The notes under the pieces were generated by a model, which saw only the letters and a list, made by a program, of their open reading frames with translations, searched no databases and was not told where the DNA came from. Source: Bacillus sp. ISL-55 (GTDB lineage Bacteria; Bacillota; Bacilli; Bacillales; Cytobacillaceae). From it: a DNA stretch of 41,091 bases. Of this stretch, positions 34,458 to 41,091 are shown in pieces. Made by a program: the position numbers and the translations under genes. The DNA lies in the NCBI RefSeq assembly GCF_018613155.1, contig NZ_JAGGQU010000018.1, positions 183,695 to 224,785 of the forward strand, in the 5' to 3' direction. Numbering within the stretch: position 1 is the first letter of the stretch; each line of letters starts with the position of its first letter.

Positions 34458-35300
34458 TTAGATGGATCTTGTAGCTGCACGTTTTTTTAGCCAAATGGAC
34501 AGCACAAGGATGAACACGGCAATCATCACAATCGTTCCGCCTGGTGCAAGGTTAAGGTAATAGGACAGGAACAAACCACCCAATACCGATACCTCACCGA
34601 ACAGGATTGAAAAGAAAATGGTTTGCTTGAACCCCTTTGCGAAGCGAATGCTTGCTGCAACTGGAAGGGTCATCAGGGATGAGACAAGCAGGATGCCAAC
34701 GATCCTCATCGATGCTGCAATCACCAGTGCCACCATAACGATGAAAATAAAATGGAGCGTCTTAGCGGCAATCCCAGTCGCCCTGGCATATTCTTCATCA
34801 AAAGATAAAAGGAAAAGTTCTTTATATAACAATACAACAAGTGCTATCACCATAATGCTGATGATCAGGATCGTCCATAGATCAGCCCTGCTTACCGCAC
34901 TCACGCTGCCGAATAAATAGCTGAACAAATCAGTATTGAAGCCGTCGGCAAGCGAAATGAAAATTACTCCGAGTCCGATTCCGCCTGAAAGGATAATCGG
35001 AATCGCCAATTCCTGGTAATGTTTATAAACAGTACGCAGCTTTTCAATGAACAATGAGCCGCCAACCGAGAAAGCCATTCCCATATAAAGTGGATTCAGA
35101 CCGCTGAAAATCATAAACTTTTTCTCAAGCAGGAGGCTTGCGGCAATTCCCGCCAATGTGACATGGCTGAGGGCATCAGCTATAAGCGATAGTCGTCTGA
35201 CGACTATAAAAACTCCAAGAAGCGGAGCAATCACCCCGATGATCATTCCAGTCAAGAAAGCATTCTGCAAAAATTCATATTGCATCAGTCCGCTAATCAT
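34458..35300 (-). CDS. znuB: Zinc ABC transporter permease ZnuB
   Basis: A 280-residue ABC-3 family metal permease with eight or nine helices and the family opening FLQNAFLTGMIIGVIAPLLGVFIVVRRLSLIADALSHVTLAG-type region (residues 8-50). The start ATG lies within the last 8 bp of znuC. The Zur operator and the downstream zur argue for zinc rather than manganese. No substrate-binding lipoprotein gene (znuA/adcA) is present in this window, so one must be encoded elsewhere. Confidence 0.93.
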   Translation of the reverse strand: MISGLMQYEFLQNAFLTGMIIGVIAPLLGVFIVVRRLSLIADALSHVTLAGIAASLLLEKKFMIFSGLNPLYMGMAFSVGGSLFIEKLRTVYKHYQELAIPIILSGGIGLGVIFISLADGFNTDLFSYLFGSVSAVSRADLWTILIISIMVIALVVLLYKELFLLSFDEEYARATGIAAKTLHFIFIVMVALVIAASMRIVGILLVSSLMTLPVAASIRFAKGFKQTIFFSILFGEVSVLGGLFLSYYLNLAPGGTIVMIAVFILVLSIWLKKRAATRSI

Positions 35301-36084
35301 GAAGGTGTCCCCCTCCGTGATGATGATGATCGTGCGTCAAAACGTGGACATCATGACCATAAATCTCCGATACATCATTTAGCTTCAATTGTTCAAATTC
35401 CTCGGCACTTCCATGGAAATGCATGTTTTTGTTCAAGCAGGCCACATTCGTCACTTTTTCTGAAATCGTCCCTATATCATGTGTGACCAATAGGAGAGTG
35501 ATGCCTTTCTCCTTATTGAGTGTTTCGAGCATCCCATAAAAGGAATTGACGTTTTGAACATCTACACCTACCGTAGGTTCATCCAAAATCAACAATTCAG
35601 GATCGCTGACCAGCGCCCTCGCGATGAATACCCTCTGCTGCTGCCCGCCGGAAAGTTCCCCTATATTCCGGTCGATGAACTTCCCCATTCCGACGGACTC
35701 GATCGCTTGCTTTATTTTAACTTGGTCAGTCTTCTTCAAAAAATGAAAGAGCCCGAGCTTCTTCGTCAGACCACTCGCTACTACCTCAAAAACGGTAGCA
35801 GGAAAACCTGTGTTGAAAGAGTTGGCCTTCTGGGATACAAAGCCAATTTTGTGCTGTTCCTTAAACTTGTTAATATCTTGACCAAACAGGCGGATTAAGC
35901 CTTGTTGCGGCTTGATCAGGCCAAGCATAAGCTTGAGCAGTGTTGACTTGCCGGAACCGTTCGGGCCGACGATTGCTAAAAAGCTACCCTTCTGGATAGA
36001 CAAATTTATATTTTCAAGAACATTTTCTTTATCATATCGATAATTAAGGTCCTGTACCTGGACGATGTAATCATTATTGTCCAT
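35293..36084 (-). CDS. znuC: Zinc ABC transporter ATP-binding protein ZnuC
   Basis: A 263-residue ABC ATPase. Walker A is GPNGSGKST, the signature [15 protein letters not shown] and Walker B LLILDEPTVGVD. The last 20 residues contain nine His (HVLTHDHHHHGGGHLHD type), a potential intracellular zinc-binding tail. The ATG at 36084 is used, with GGGTG upstream. The TTG five codons earlier has no ribosome site. It overlaps znuB by 8 bp. It is the first gene of the operon, behind a good promoter and Zur box. Confidence 0.94.
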   Translation of the reverse strand: MDNNDYIVQVQDLNYRYDKENVLENINLSIQKGSFLAIVGPNGSGKSTLLKLMLGLIKPQQGLIRLFGQDINKFKEQHKIGFVSQKANSFNTGFPATVFEVVASGLTKKLGLFHFLKKTDQVKIKQAIESVGMGKFIDRNIGELSGGQQQRVFIARALVSDPELLILDEPTVGVDVQNVNSFYGMLETLNKEKGITLLLVTHDIGTISEKVTNVACLNKNMHFHGSAEEFEQLKLNDVSEIYGHDVHVLTHDHHHHGGGHLHD

Positions 36085-36099
36085 TTTTATCACCCGCAA

Positions 36100-36120
36100 A
36101 AATAAGAATCATTCCGATTT
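36100..36120 (-). promoter_or_regulatory. Zur operator of znuCB-zur
   Basis: A 21-bp site matching 17 of the 20 defined positions of the B. subtilis Zur box (AAATCGTAAT-N-ATTACGATTT). On the plus strand it reads AAATAAGAAT-C-ATTCCGATTT. It lies just downstream of the predicted transcription start, 16 bp before the znuC start codon. Confidence 0.85.
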
Positions 36121-36129
36121 ACTTTAAGT

Positions 36130-36158
36130 AGTATATCTCTTACAGACGATAATGTAAA
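36130..36158 (-). promoter_or_regulatory. Sigma-A promoter of znuCB-zur
   Basis: On the minus strand TTTACA, 17 bp, TATACT: each hexamer has one mismatch and the spacing is ideal. Transcription would start near 36123, next to the Zur box. Confidence 0.75.
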
Positions 36159-36236
36159 TAAAAGAACTCGTAATCCAAGAAAATTGTCACGAATCCATTA
36201 CTGGGCACATACCCTACTATGAAGGAGTGATGATCT

Positions 36237-36491
36237 TTGGCTATTTTTGAAAACATCATTAACCATAAAATAGGCAACATCTCGACAGACGAACTGCTGA
36301 AATACGCCTCTCAATTTAACATTTCCATTACAAAGGGGCAGGCAGAGAAAATCGCCGGATACTTACGCGGTAAAAAAGTGAACATCTTTATTGATTCAGA
36401 GAGAACGGCACTGATTAAGCAAATCGCCAGAATCACCAGCCCGGAAACAGCAAAAGAAGTTAATAAGTTATTCGTTCAATTCACTAAATAA
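36237..36491 (+). CDS. yqfT: DUF2624 family protein YqfT
   Basis: An 84-residue mainly helical cytosolic protein of the DUF2624 family, the same length as B. subtilis YqfT. Its sequence NISTDELLKYASQFNISITKGQAEKIAGYLRG suggests a small helix-loop-helix fold. The start is TTG, with GAAGGAG about 9 nt upstream. It is divergent from znuC. The function is unknown. Confidence 0.9.
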   Translation: MAIFENIINHKIGNISTDELLKYASQFNISITKGQAEKIAGYLRGKKVNIFIDSERTALIKQIARITSPETAKEVNKLFVQFTK

Positions 36492-36496
36492 GAGAT

Positions 36497-36664
36497 GTGT
36501 CCGTCATGACCTTTATGACGGACACTTTTTCCTCGTTTCCGGCCTTTTCTGTCCGTCATGGCTCTTATGAAGGACACTTTTTTCTTTTTCCCAGCCATTT
36601 TTGTCCGTCATGACCCTTATGACGGACATTTTTTCCTCGTTTCCGGCCATTTCTGTCCGTCATG
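36497..36664 (+). repeat. Tandem 52-bp hairpin repeat array
   Basis: Units start at 36498, 36550, 36602 and 36654, with an exact 52-bp period. There are three full units and an 11-bp partial fourth. Each full unit has a stem TGTCCGTCAT/ATGACGGACA around a 7-nt loop, then a T run and a TTTCC(G/C)GCC spacer. Unit 1 extends the stem to GTGTCCGTCAT/ATGACGGACAC. Unit 2 has one stem mismatch (ATGAAGGACA). The T runs after each stem make them look like three serial terminators for yqfT. Confidence 0.92.
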
Positions 36665-36721
36665 TATATAACTATCATTCCACCTGGGGGTAACTCATAA
36701 CCGGTCCCCTATTTTTACCGC

Positions 36722-36752
36722 AAAAAAAGCTGTGGAATGTTCCACAGCTTCT
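36722..36752 (-). terminator. Rho-independent terminator of nfo
   Basis: AAGCTGTGGAA-TG-TTCCACAGCTT, an 11-bp perfect stem. The A run on the plus strand supplies the T tract on the minus strand. It lies 10 bp after the nfo stop. Confidence 0.9.
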
Positions 36753-36761
36753 GCTTTGTGA

Positions 36762-37658
36762 TTAAATTTCGCCATTCCTGATGATATCAAGCAAATTCTC
36801 TTCGAATTGTTTGCTTTTCAGCATTTCGATTTCATGTTTGTAAGGCGCCTTTTTATTATTCTTGTCTTCACCGACAAATGGTGTTTCAAGAATTTTAGGA
36901 ACATGTGTCAATTGCGGGTGGTGGACAATGTAGCTTAATGCGTCAAAGCCGATATGTCCGAATCCTATATTCTCATGACGGTCCTTCCTCATCCCGACCT
37001 CATTTTTGCTGTCGTTGATGTGAAGTACCTTCAGTCTGTCAAGACCGATGATTTTGTCGAATTCATTCAGAACACCATCAAAATCTTCAACTATTGGGTA
37101 TCCTGCATCATGAGTATGGCAAGTATCGAAGCAGATGGAAAGCTTATCATTATGGGTTACGCCATCGATGATCATTGCGAGTTCTTCGAAGGATTTTCCA
37201 CACTCCGACCCTTTTCCAGCCATCGTTTCAAGAGCGATTTGGACTTTGTCTTCGCTGCTAAGAACCTCGTTCAGTCCCTCAATGATTTTTTCAATCCCTT
37301 TTTCTGTCCCTGCACCTACATGTGCACCCGGATGCAGCACGATTTGCCTGGAACCAATTGCTTCAGTCCGATCAATTTCACTCCGTAAAAACCTTACTCC
37401 TAAATCAAAGGTATCCGGATTTTGCGTGTTCCCGATATTGATGATATAAGGAGCATGAACGACGATTTCACTGATACCGTTCTGCTCCATATGCAAGCGT
37501 CCTGCTTCAATGTTAAGGTCCTCGATTTTTTTCCTTCTTGTATTCTGAGGTGCCCCCGTATAGATCATAAAAGTATTTGCACCATATGAGACAGCTTCTT
37601 CACTAGCAGAAAGCAGCATTTTTTTTCCGCTCATGGAAACATGTGATCCAATTAACAT
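36762..37658 (-). CDS. nfo: Endonuclease IV (AP endonuclease)
   Basis: A 298-residue zinc-dependent TIM-barrel AP endonuclease that cuts 5' of abasic sites in base-excision repair. Motifs include [10 protein letters not shown] at the N-terminus, LHPGAHVG near residue 110, [11 protein letters not shown] near residue 142, [12 protein letters not shown] near residue 176 (metal Asp/His) and the [12 protein letters not shown] block near residue 227. AGGAGA lies 6 nt before the ATG. It lies 30 bp after cshB on the same strand, the conserved cshB-nfo pair. Confidence 0.97.
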   Translation of the reverse strand: MLIGSHVSMSGKKMLLSASEEAVSYGANTFMIYTGAPQNTRRKKIEDLNIEAGRLHMEQNGISEIVVHAPYIINIGNTQNPDTFDLGVRFLRSEIDRTEAIGSRQIVLHPGAHVGAGTEKGIEKIIEGLNEVLSSEDKVQIALETMAGKGSECGKSFEELAMIIDGVTHNDKLSICFDTCHTHDAGYPIVEDFDGVLNEFDKIIGLDRLKVLHINDSKNEVGMRKDRHENIGFGHIGFDALSYIVHHPQLTHVPKILETPFVGEDKNNKKAPYKHEIEMLKSKQFEENLLDIIRNGEI

Positions 37659-37688
37659 CTTGATCTCTCCTAAACATTTACAATTTGA

Positions 37689-39002
37689 TTATTTTTTCTT
37701 ATTCAAACGATTTTCACGTTTTTTAATTTTGTCCATTTCCCACTGCATCTTTTTCTTATATCCTGGTTTTACCTTTTTAGGCTTGGAAACGAGCGACTTT
37801 GCCTTCACCTCGCCAGAAGTTTCTTTTTTCTTTCTGTTCTGGCGTCTGTTCCGCTCTTCGATTTCGCTGAATTCACCTTTTTTCAAATCAATGTTTTTGA
37901 AAGTGATGCCCATCTTTTCAAGACGGATCAATGCATCTTCATCACTCTGCTCATAAACCGTCAAGGCAATACCTGAAGATCCAGCACGTGCCGTCCTTCC
38001 TACCCTGTGGATATAAAAATCAAGATCCGTAGGCAGCTCATAGTTGATGACATGACTGATTCCCTGAATATCAATACCTCTTGCAGCCAGGTCTGTAGCT
38101 ACAAGATACTGGAACTCAAGATCCTTGATCTGCTTCATGACACGCTTACGTTCGCGCGGGCTCAGGTCTCCATGGATCCGGCCAACCTTCAATCCTTTTT
38201 GGATTAATCCATCGGCTATTTCGTCAACTTTCTTCTTCGTGTTAGCAAATACGATCCCCAAATATGGGTTGAATGCAACAAGTGCCGAATAAACAAGCCC
38301 GATTTTATCACGATGCCTTGCAGGCAAAAGAATATGTTCAATCTTCTCTGCTGTAGCCTGTTTTGGATCGATTTGTACATATTTTGGGTTTTCCATATAT
38401 TTTTTCAAGAATGGTTTTAATTTTTCAGGAATTGTTGCTGAAAATACAAGCATTTGCAGCTTTTCTGGCATACGGGACGCAAACTGGTCAATATCCTCGA
38501 TAAAGCCCATATCCAGCATCAAGTCTGCCTCATCGATCACGAGCATGTTCGCTGTATGCACAAATAACGCGTTTTCCTTAACCAGGTCGTTAATCCTCCC
38601 TGGGGTGCCAATGACGATTTGCGGCTGTGTCTTAAGCTTCTCGATCGTTCTTTGCTTGTCCGTCCCGCCAATATAGCAGCGAGCTGCGATCTGCTCTCCA
38701 TGCAGAGCGTGTTCAGCAATTTTAAGGACTTCATGGTAAATCTGATTGGCAAGCTCACGTGTCGGTGCGGCGATTACTGCCTGCACCTCATTGCGTGATG
38801 AATCAATCTTATTCATAATTGGCAGTACATAGGCATGCGTCTTTCCTGTACCGGTCTGGGATTGCCCGATGGCACTCTCACCCTTCTGGATTGTAGGAAT
38901 AAGACGTTCCTGGATCTCAGTCGGCTCATAAAACCCTAGTTTATTGATCGCATCTATAATGAACGGTTTCAATTCATAACGATTAAATTTTGTTTCACTC
39001 AT
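37689..39002 (-). CDS. cshB: DEAD-box RNA helicase CshB
   Basis: A 437-residue ATP-dependent RNA helicase. Visible motifs are the Q motif (FYEPTEIQ), Walker A SQTGTGKT at 48-55, PTRELANQ at 80-87, TPGR at 133-136, DEAD at 157-160, SAT, and the C-terminal ATDLAARGID and HRVGRTARAG motifs. The Lys/Arg-rich tail (about 390-437) probably binds RNA. In B. subtilis CshB acts in cold adaptation and RNA/ribosome metabolism. AAGGAG lies 7 nt before the ATG. It is upstream of nfo in one probable operon. Confidence 0.96.
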   Translation of the reverse strand: MSETKFNRYELKPFIIDAINKLGFYEPTEIQERLIPTIQKGESAIGQSQTGTGKTHAYVLPIMNKIDSSRNEVQAVIAAPTRELANQIYHEVLKIAEHALHGEQIAARCYIGGTDKQRTIEKLKTQPQIVIGTPGRINDLVKENALFVHTANMLVIDEADLMLDMGFIEDIDQFASRMPEKLQMLVFSATIPEKLKPFLKKYMENPKYVQIDPKQATAEKIEHILLPARHRDKIGLVYSALVAFNPYLGIVFANTKKKVDEIADGLIQKGLKVGRIHGDLSPRERKRVMKQIKDLEFQYLVATDLAARGIDIQGISHVINYELPTDLDFYIHRVGRTARAGSSGIALTVYEQSDEDALIRLEKMGITFKNIDLKKGEFSEIEERNRRQNRKKKETSGEVKAKSLVSKPKKVKPGYKKKMQWEMDKIKKRENRLNKKK

Positions 39003-39248
39003 TGAAAATCTCCTTCTTTCGCCCTGTTCCCTGGATAATTGGGGGAATACAGCTCGTTCCGTAAGCTGATCTCTTCAGGTTCATCCTGTAATTATAATAA
39101 AGATTGCAGAAAATCTCCAATCAGTACTATCTTAACCTTTCCTTATAAAAAAACAAACCTGTTTCGCAAACATACTTTTTTCTTAAACCAATCCTGATTA
39201 TATGCATACTCTAGTAGGAGATGAAATATTGGGAAAGGAGGGGTCACA

Positions 39249-39872
39249 ATGCTACAAGGACCCCGTATGAACTCACGCGGGATGCAGAACCGGTTTTATG
39301 GTCCTGGCATGATGGGTGGGCCCGGCATGGGACAGCGCCAGATGTATTCAAACCCATTCGGTCCTGGATCCAGAATGCCACGTGGCCAAATGCCAAGGAT
39401 GATGGGGAGAAATCCGCAATCAAGACAGGGAGGCGGATTGCTATCAAAGATTCTTGGAAAAGGCAGCAGGGGCCAGGGAAATGGTATCTCTGGATTATTA
39501 GGAGGCGGAAGTGGACCGGCACGTGGAGCTTCAGGTGGAGGTATCCTGAAAACGCTCGCCGATCCATCTGCGCTTAATGGATTTCTCACCAACACCCAAA
39601 AAGTTCTCAACACCGCACAGCAATTCGGACCAATGATTCAGCAATATGGTCCTCTCGTCCGTAATTTGCCTTCAATGTGGAAACTGTACAGAGGACTGAA
39701 AGACCTCCCAGATGCAGATGAGTCAAAATCTGAACAAGAAACGAATGAATCAGCCGAGAAAAAGAAGAAACCGAAAAAAAACAAAAAAACTGGTTCCAGT
39801 TCTCCAACTCAAAAACCGCCAATCAAAAAGCAAAGCAATAATTCAGCTTCTACTCCTAAATTGTTCATCTAA
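39249..39872 (+). CDS. yqfQ: YqfQ/VrrA-family low-complexity protein
   Basis: A 207-residue protein of the YqfQ (VrrA-like) family. The N-terminal 60 residues are rich in Met, Gly, Pro, Arg and Gln (FYGPGMMGGPGMGQRQ). A glycine-rich stretch and a hydrophobic/aromatic conserved block follow (LADPSALNGFLTNTQKVLNTAQQFGPMIQQYGPLVRNLPSMWKLYRGL, about 100-150). A Lys/Ser-rich tail ends it. There is no signal peptide. AAAGGAGGGG precedes the ATG. The B. anthracis equivalent, vrrA, is a known variable-number repeat locus. The function is unknown and a spore-coat or surface role is only a guess. Confidence 0.88.
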   Translation: MLQGPRMNSRGMQNRFYGPGMMGGPGMGQRQMYSNPFGPGSRMPRGQMPRMMGRNPQSRQGGGLLSKILGKGSRGQGNGISGLLGGGSGPARGASGGGILKTLADPSALNGFLTNTQKVLNTAQQFGPMIQQYGPLVRNLPSMWKLYRGLKDLPDADESKSEQETNESAEKKKKPKKNKKTGSSSPTQKPPIKKQSNNSASTPKLFI

Positions 39873-39980
39873 CTTAACCAACAGTTAATTCATTCCTTCT
39901 GGAAAGTCGCTTTTGTATTCTTTCTATAAGTCTTATATAATAAAAGAAAGAATCAGAGGTATTCTTAGGAGGTTGACTCA

Positions 39981-40934
39981 ATGAATGTAATTAAAATTTC
40001 ACCGCGCGGTTATTGCTATGGTGTTGTCGATGCCATGGTTATTGCACGCAATGCTGCACTGGATAAAAGCTTGCCGCGTCCTATATATATACTTGGTATG
40101 ATTGTCCATAATAAGCATGTCACGGATGCATTTGAAGAGGAAGGCATCATTACTTTGGACGGAAACAACCGCAAGGAAATCCTTGAAAAGGTTGAAGGCG
40201 GTACAGTTATTTTCACAGCACATGGCATTTCCCCCGAAGTCAGGGAGCTTGCCAAGCAAAAAGGTCTAGTTTCGATTGACGCGACATGTCCGGATGTGAC
40301 AAACACCCATAACCTGATCAGGGAAAAAGAAAAAGAAGGTTTTGAGGTTATTTACATCGGCAAAAAAGGGCATCCCGAACCTGAGGGAGCGGTAGGTGTC
40401 GCCCCAGGAATTGTTCACCTAGTTGAAACAGCAGTGGATGTAGAGGCTTTGAATCTGCAAGCTGAAAAATTAATCGTAACCAACCAGACAACGATGAGCC
40501 AGTGGGACGTTGCCGACATCATGAAAAACGTCAAGGAAAAGTACCCCCACGCAGAAGTTCATAGAGAAATTTGCATGGCTACACAAGTCCGTCAAGAGGC
40601 TGTAGCGGAGCAGGCTAAGGAAGCAGATGTGCTAATTGTAGTTGGTGACCCTAAGAGCAATAACTCAAACCGACTAGCACAGGTATCCGAAGAAATAGCC
40701 GGAACAAAAGCATATCGAATTGCCGATATTACCGAACTTGATATTGATTGGATAAAAGATGCGGACACAGTGGCAGTCACATCTGGAGCATCGACTCCAA
40801 CACCAATCACAAAAGAGGTCATTACCTTCCTCGAACAGTTTGACAAGGAAAACGAGGACACATGGGCAAAAGAGAAAAAAGTACCTCTTCATAAAATCCT
40901 GCCAAAGGTTAAGAAGACTGAGGCAAACGTATAA
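39981..40934 (+). CDS. ispH: 4-hydroxy-3-methylbut-2-enyl diphosphate reductase, IspH
   Basis: A 317-residue iron-sulfur enzyme, the last step of the MEP pathway, reducing HMBPP to IPP and DMAPP. Cluster ligands are Cys12 in PRGYCYG, Cys103 in ATCPDVT and Cys198 in EICMATQ. The catalytic HPEPEG segment contains Glu133, and substrate-binding SNNSNRL and SGASTP motifs follow. TAGGAGG precedes the ATG by 7 nt. It is monocistronic. A repeat element begins at its stop codon. With IspG at 31523, both cluster-dependent MEP enzymes are in this window. Confidence 0.97.
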   Translation: MNVIKISPRGYCYGVVDAMVIARNAALDKSLPRPIYILGMIVHNKHVTDAFEEEGIITLDGNNRKEILEKVEGGTVIFTAHGISPEVRELAKQKGLVSIDATCPDVTNTHNLIREKEKEGFEVIYIGKKGHPEPEGAVGVAPGIVHLVETAVDVEALNLQAEKLIVTNQTTMSQWDVADIMKNVKEKYPHAEVHREICMATQVRQEAVAEQAKEADVLIVVGDPKSNNSNRLAQVSEEIAGTKAYRIADITELDIDWIKDADTVAVTSGASTPTPITKEVITFLEQFDKENEDTWAKEKKVPLHKILPKVKKTEANV

Positions 40935-41091
40935 GAACAAAAAGCGCAAGCGCCTCGTTCAGCCCCGACAAGCGCTGGAGAGCCGCCCAATGAAGTCGTT
41001 CTTTGACTTCAATGGGCGGCTCGAAGCGACTCGAGGGGCTAGGCGCTGGAGCTGGATTAAGAAAACTACATGCAGTTATCCACACCTAAAT
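40932..41091 (+). repeat. Short copy of modular palindromic repeat with subfamily-A right flank
   Basis: The core at 40932-41056 (125 bp) has no internal module and begins at the ispH TAA stop. The inner arms GCCGCCCAATGAAGTC and GACTTCAATGGGCGGC pair perfectly. The right flank to the window end is identical to that at 5928-5962, including the DnaA box at 41076-41084. Confidence 0.88.
41076..41084 (+). other. Perfect DnaA box carried by the repeat flank
   Basis: TTATCCACA in the subfamily-A flank, the same as at 5947-5955. Confidence 0.5.

Noticed and set aside
36498-36664. Possible CRISPR array
   Set aside because: The period is constant, but the whole 52-bp unit is repeated, spacers are not unique, only three units exist and no cas genes are nearby.

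Overview
The window is chromosomal DNA from an endospore-forming Bacillaceae bacterium (Firmicutes). Gene content and order follow the Bacillus subtilis yqf-yqg region read backwards: yqgV, yqgU, yqgS, glcK, yqgQ, gluP (yqgP), yqgO, yqgN, rpmG, a yqgM-type glycosyltransferase, yqzD/yqzC-like genes, pstBACS, pbpA, yqgE, sodA, yqgC, yqgB, yqfZ, ispG, yqfX, yqfW, zur, yqfT, nfo, cshB, yqfQ and ispH. It is not B. subtilis itself. Extra genes sit between the conserved blocks: a spoVAF-like germination gene plus an unknown gene, ldh plus a DUF92 gene, phoU, an fnr-like regulator, a Na/Pi cotransporter gene and znuCB. A genus such as Mesobacillus or Cytobacillus would fit, but the sequence alone does not decide it. 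No phage, transposase, CRISPR or defence genes were recognised.

Layout. 1-5520: a thiamine-binding protein and a lipoprotein, an LtaS-type lipoteichoic acid synthase, and glucokinase with YqgQ. 5521-10827: the spore germination gene, an unknown anchored protein convergent with rhomboid protease GluP, and a small membrane protein. 10828-16276: lactate dehydrogenase, the coupled yqgN-DUF92 pair, ribosomal protein L33, and a coupled DUF4912/glycosyltransferase/unknown operon. 16277-17124: yqzD/yqzC. 17376-21990: the pstSCAB-phoU phosphate uptake operon behind a near-ideal PhoP box array. 22062-28002: PBP2A, an MFS transporter, Mn-SOD, an Fnr-like iron-sulfur regulator and YqgC. 28228-30856: a Na/Pi cotransporter, also with PhoP half-sites, divergent from YqgB. 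31049-32620: a LysM-like protein and IspG. 32685-36491: a repeat-containing YqfX, a HAD nucleotidase, the Zur-controlled zinc uptake operon znuCB-zur, and YqfT. 36492-36760: a tandem hairpin array. 36762-40934: endonuclease IV, RNA helicase CshB, YqfQ and IspH.

Themes. Phosphate is represented twice (Pst/PhoU and the Na/Pi transporter) and both loci carry 11-bp-phased PhoP-type direct repeats. Zinc uptake is wired to its repressor in one operon with a 21-bp Zur operator. Both iron-sulfur enzymes of the late MEP isoprenoid pathway (IspG, IspH) are present. Oxygen and redox genes (sodA, fnr-like, ldh) are spread through the middle.

The most unusual non-coding content is a modular palindromic repeat family. 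It has short copies of about 122 bp and long copies of about 240 bp that carry an extra module of about 120 bp. At least two right-flank subfamilies exist, and one of them carries a perfect DnaA box. A separate 52-bp tandem hairpin array lies between yqfT and nfo. Many starts here are TTG or GTG and were assigned from ribosome binding sites.
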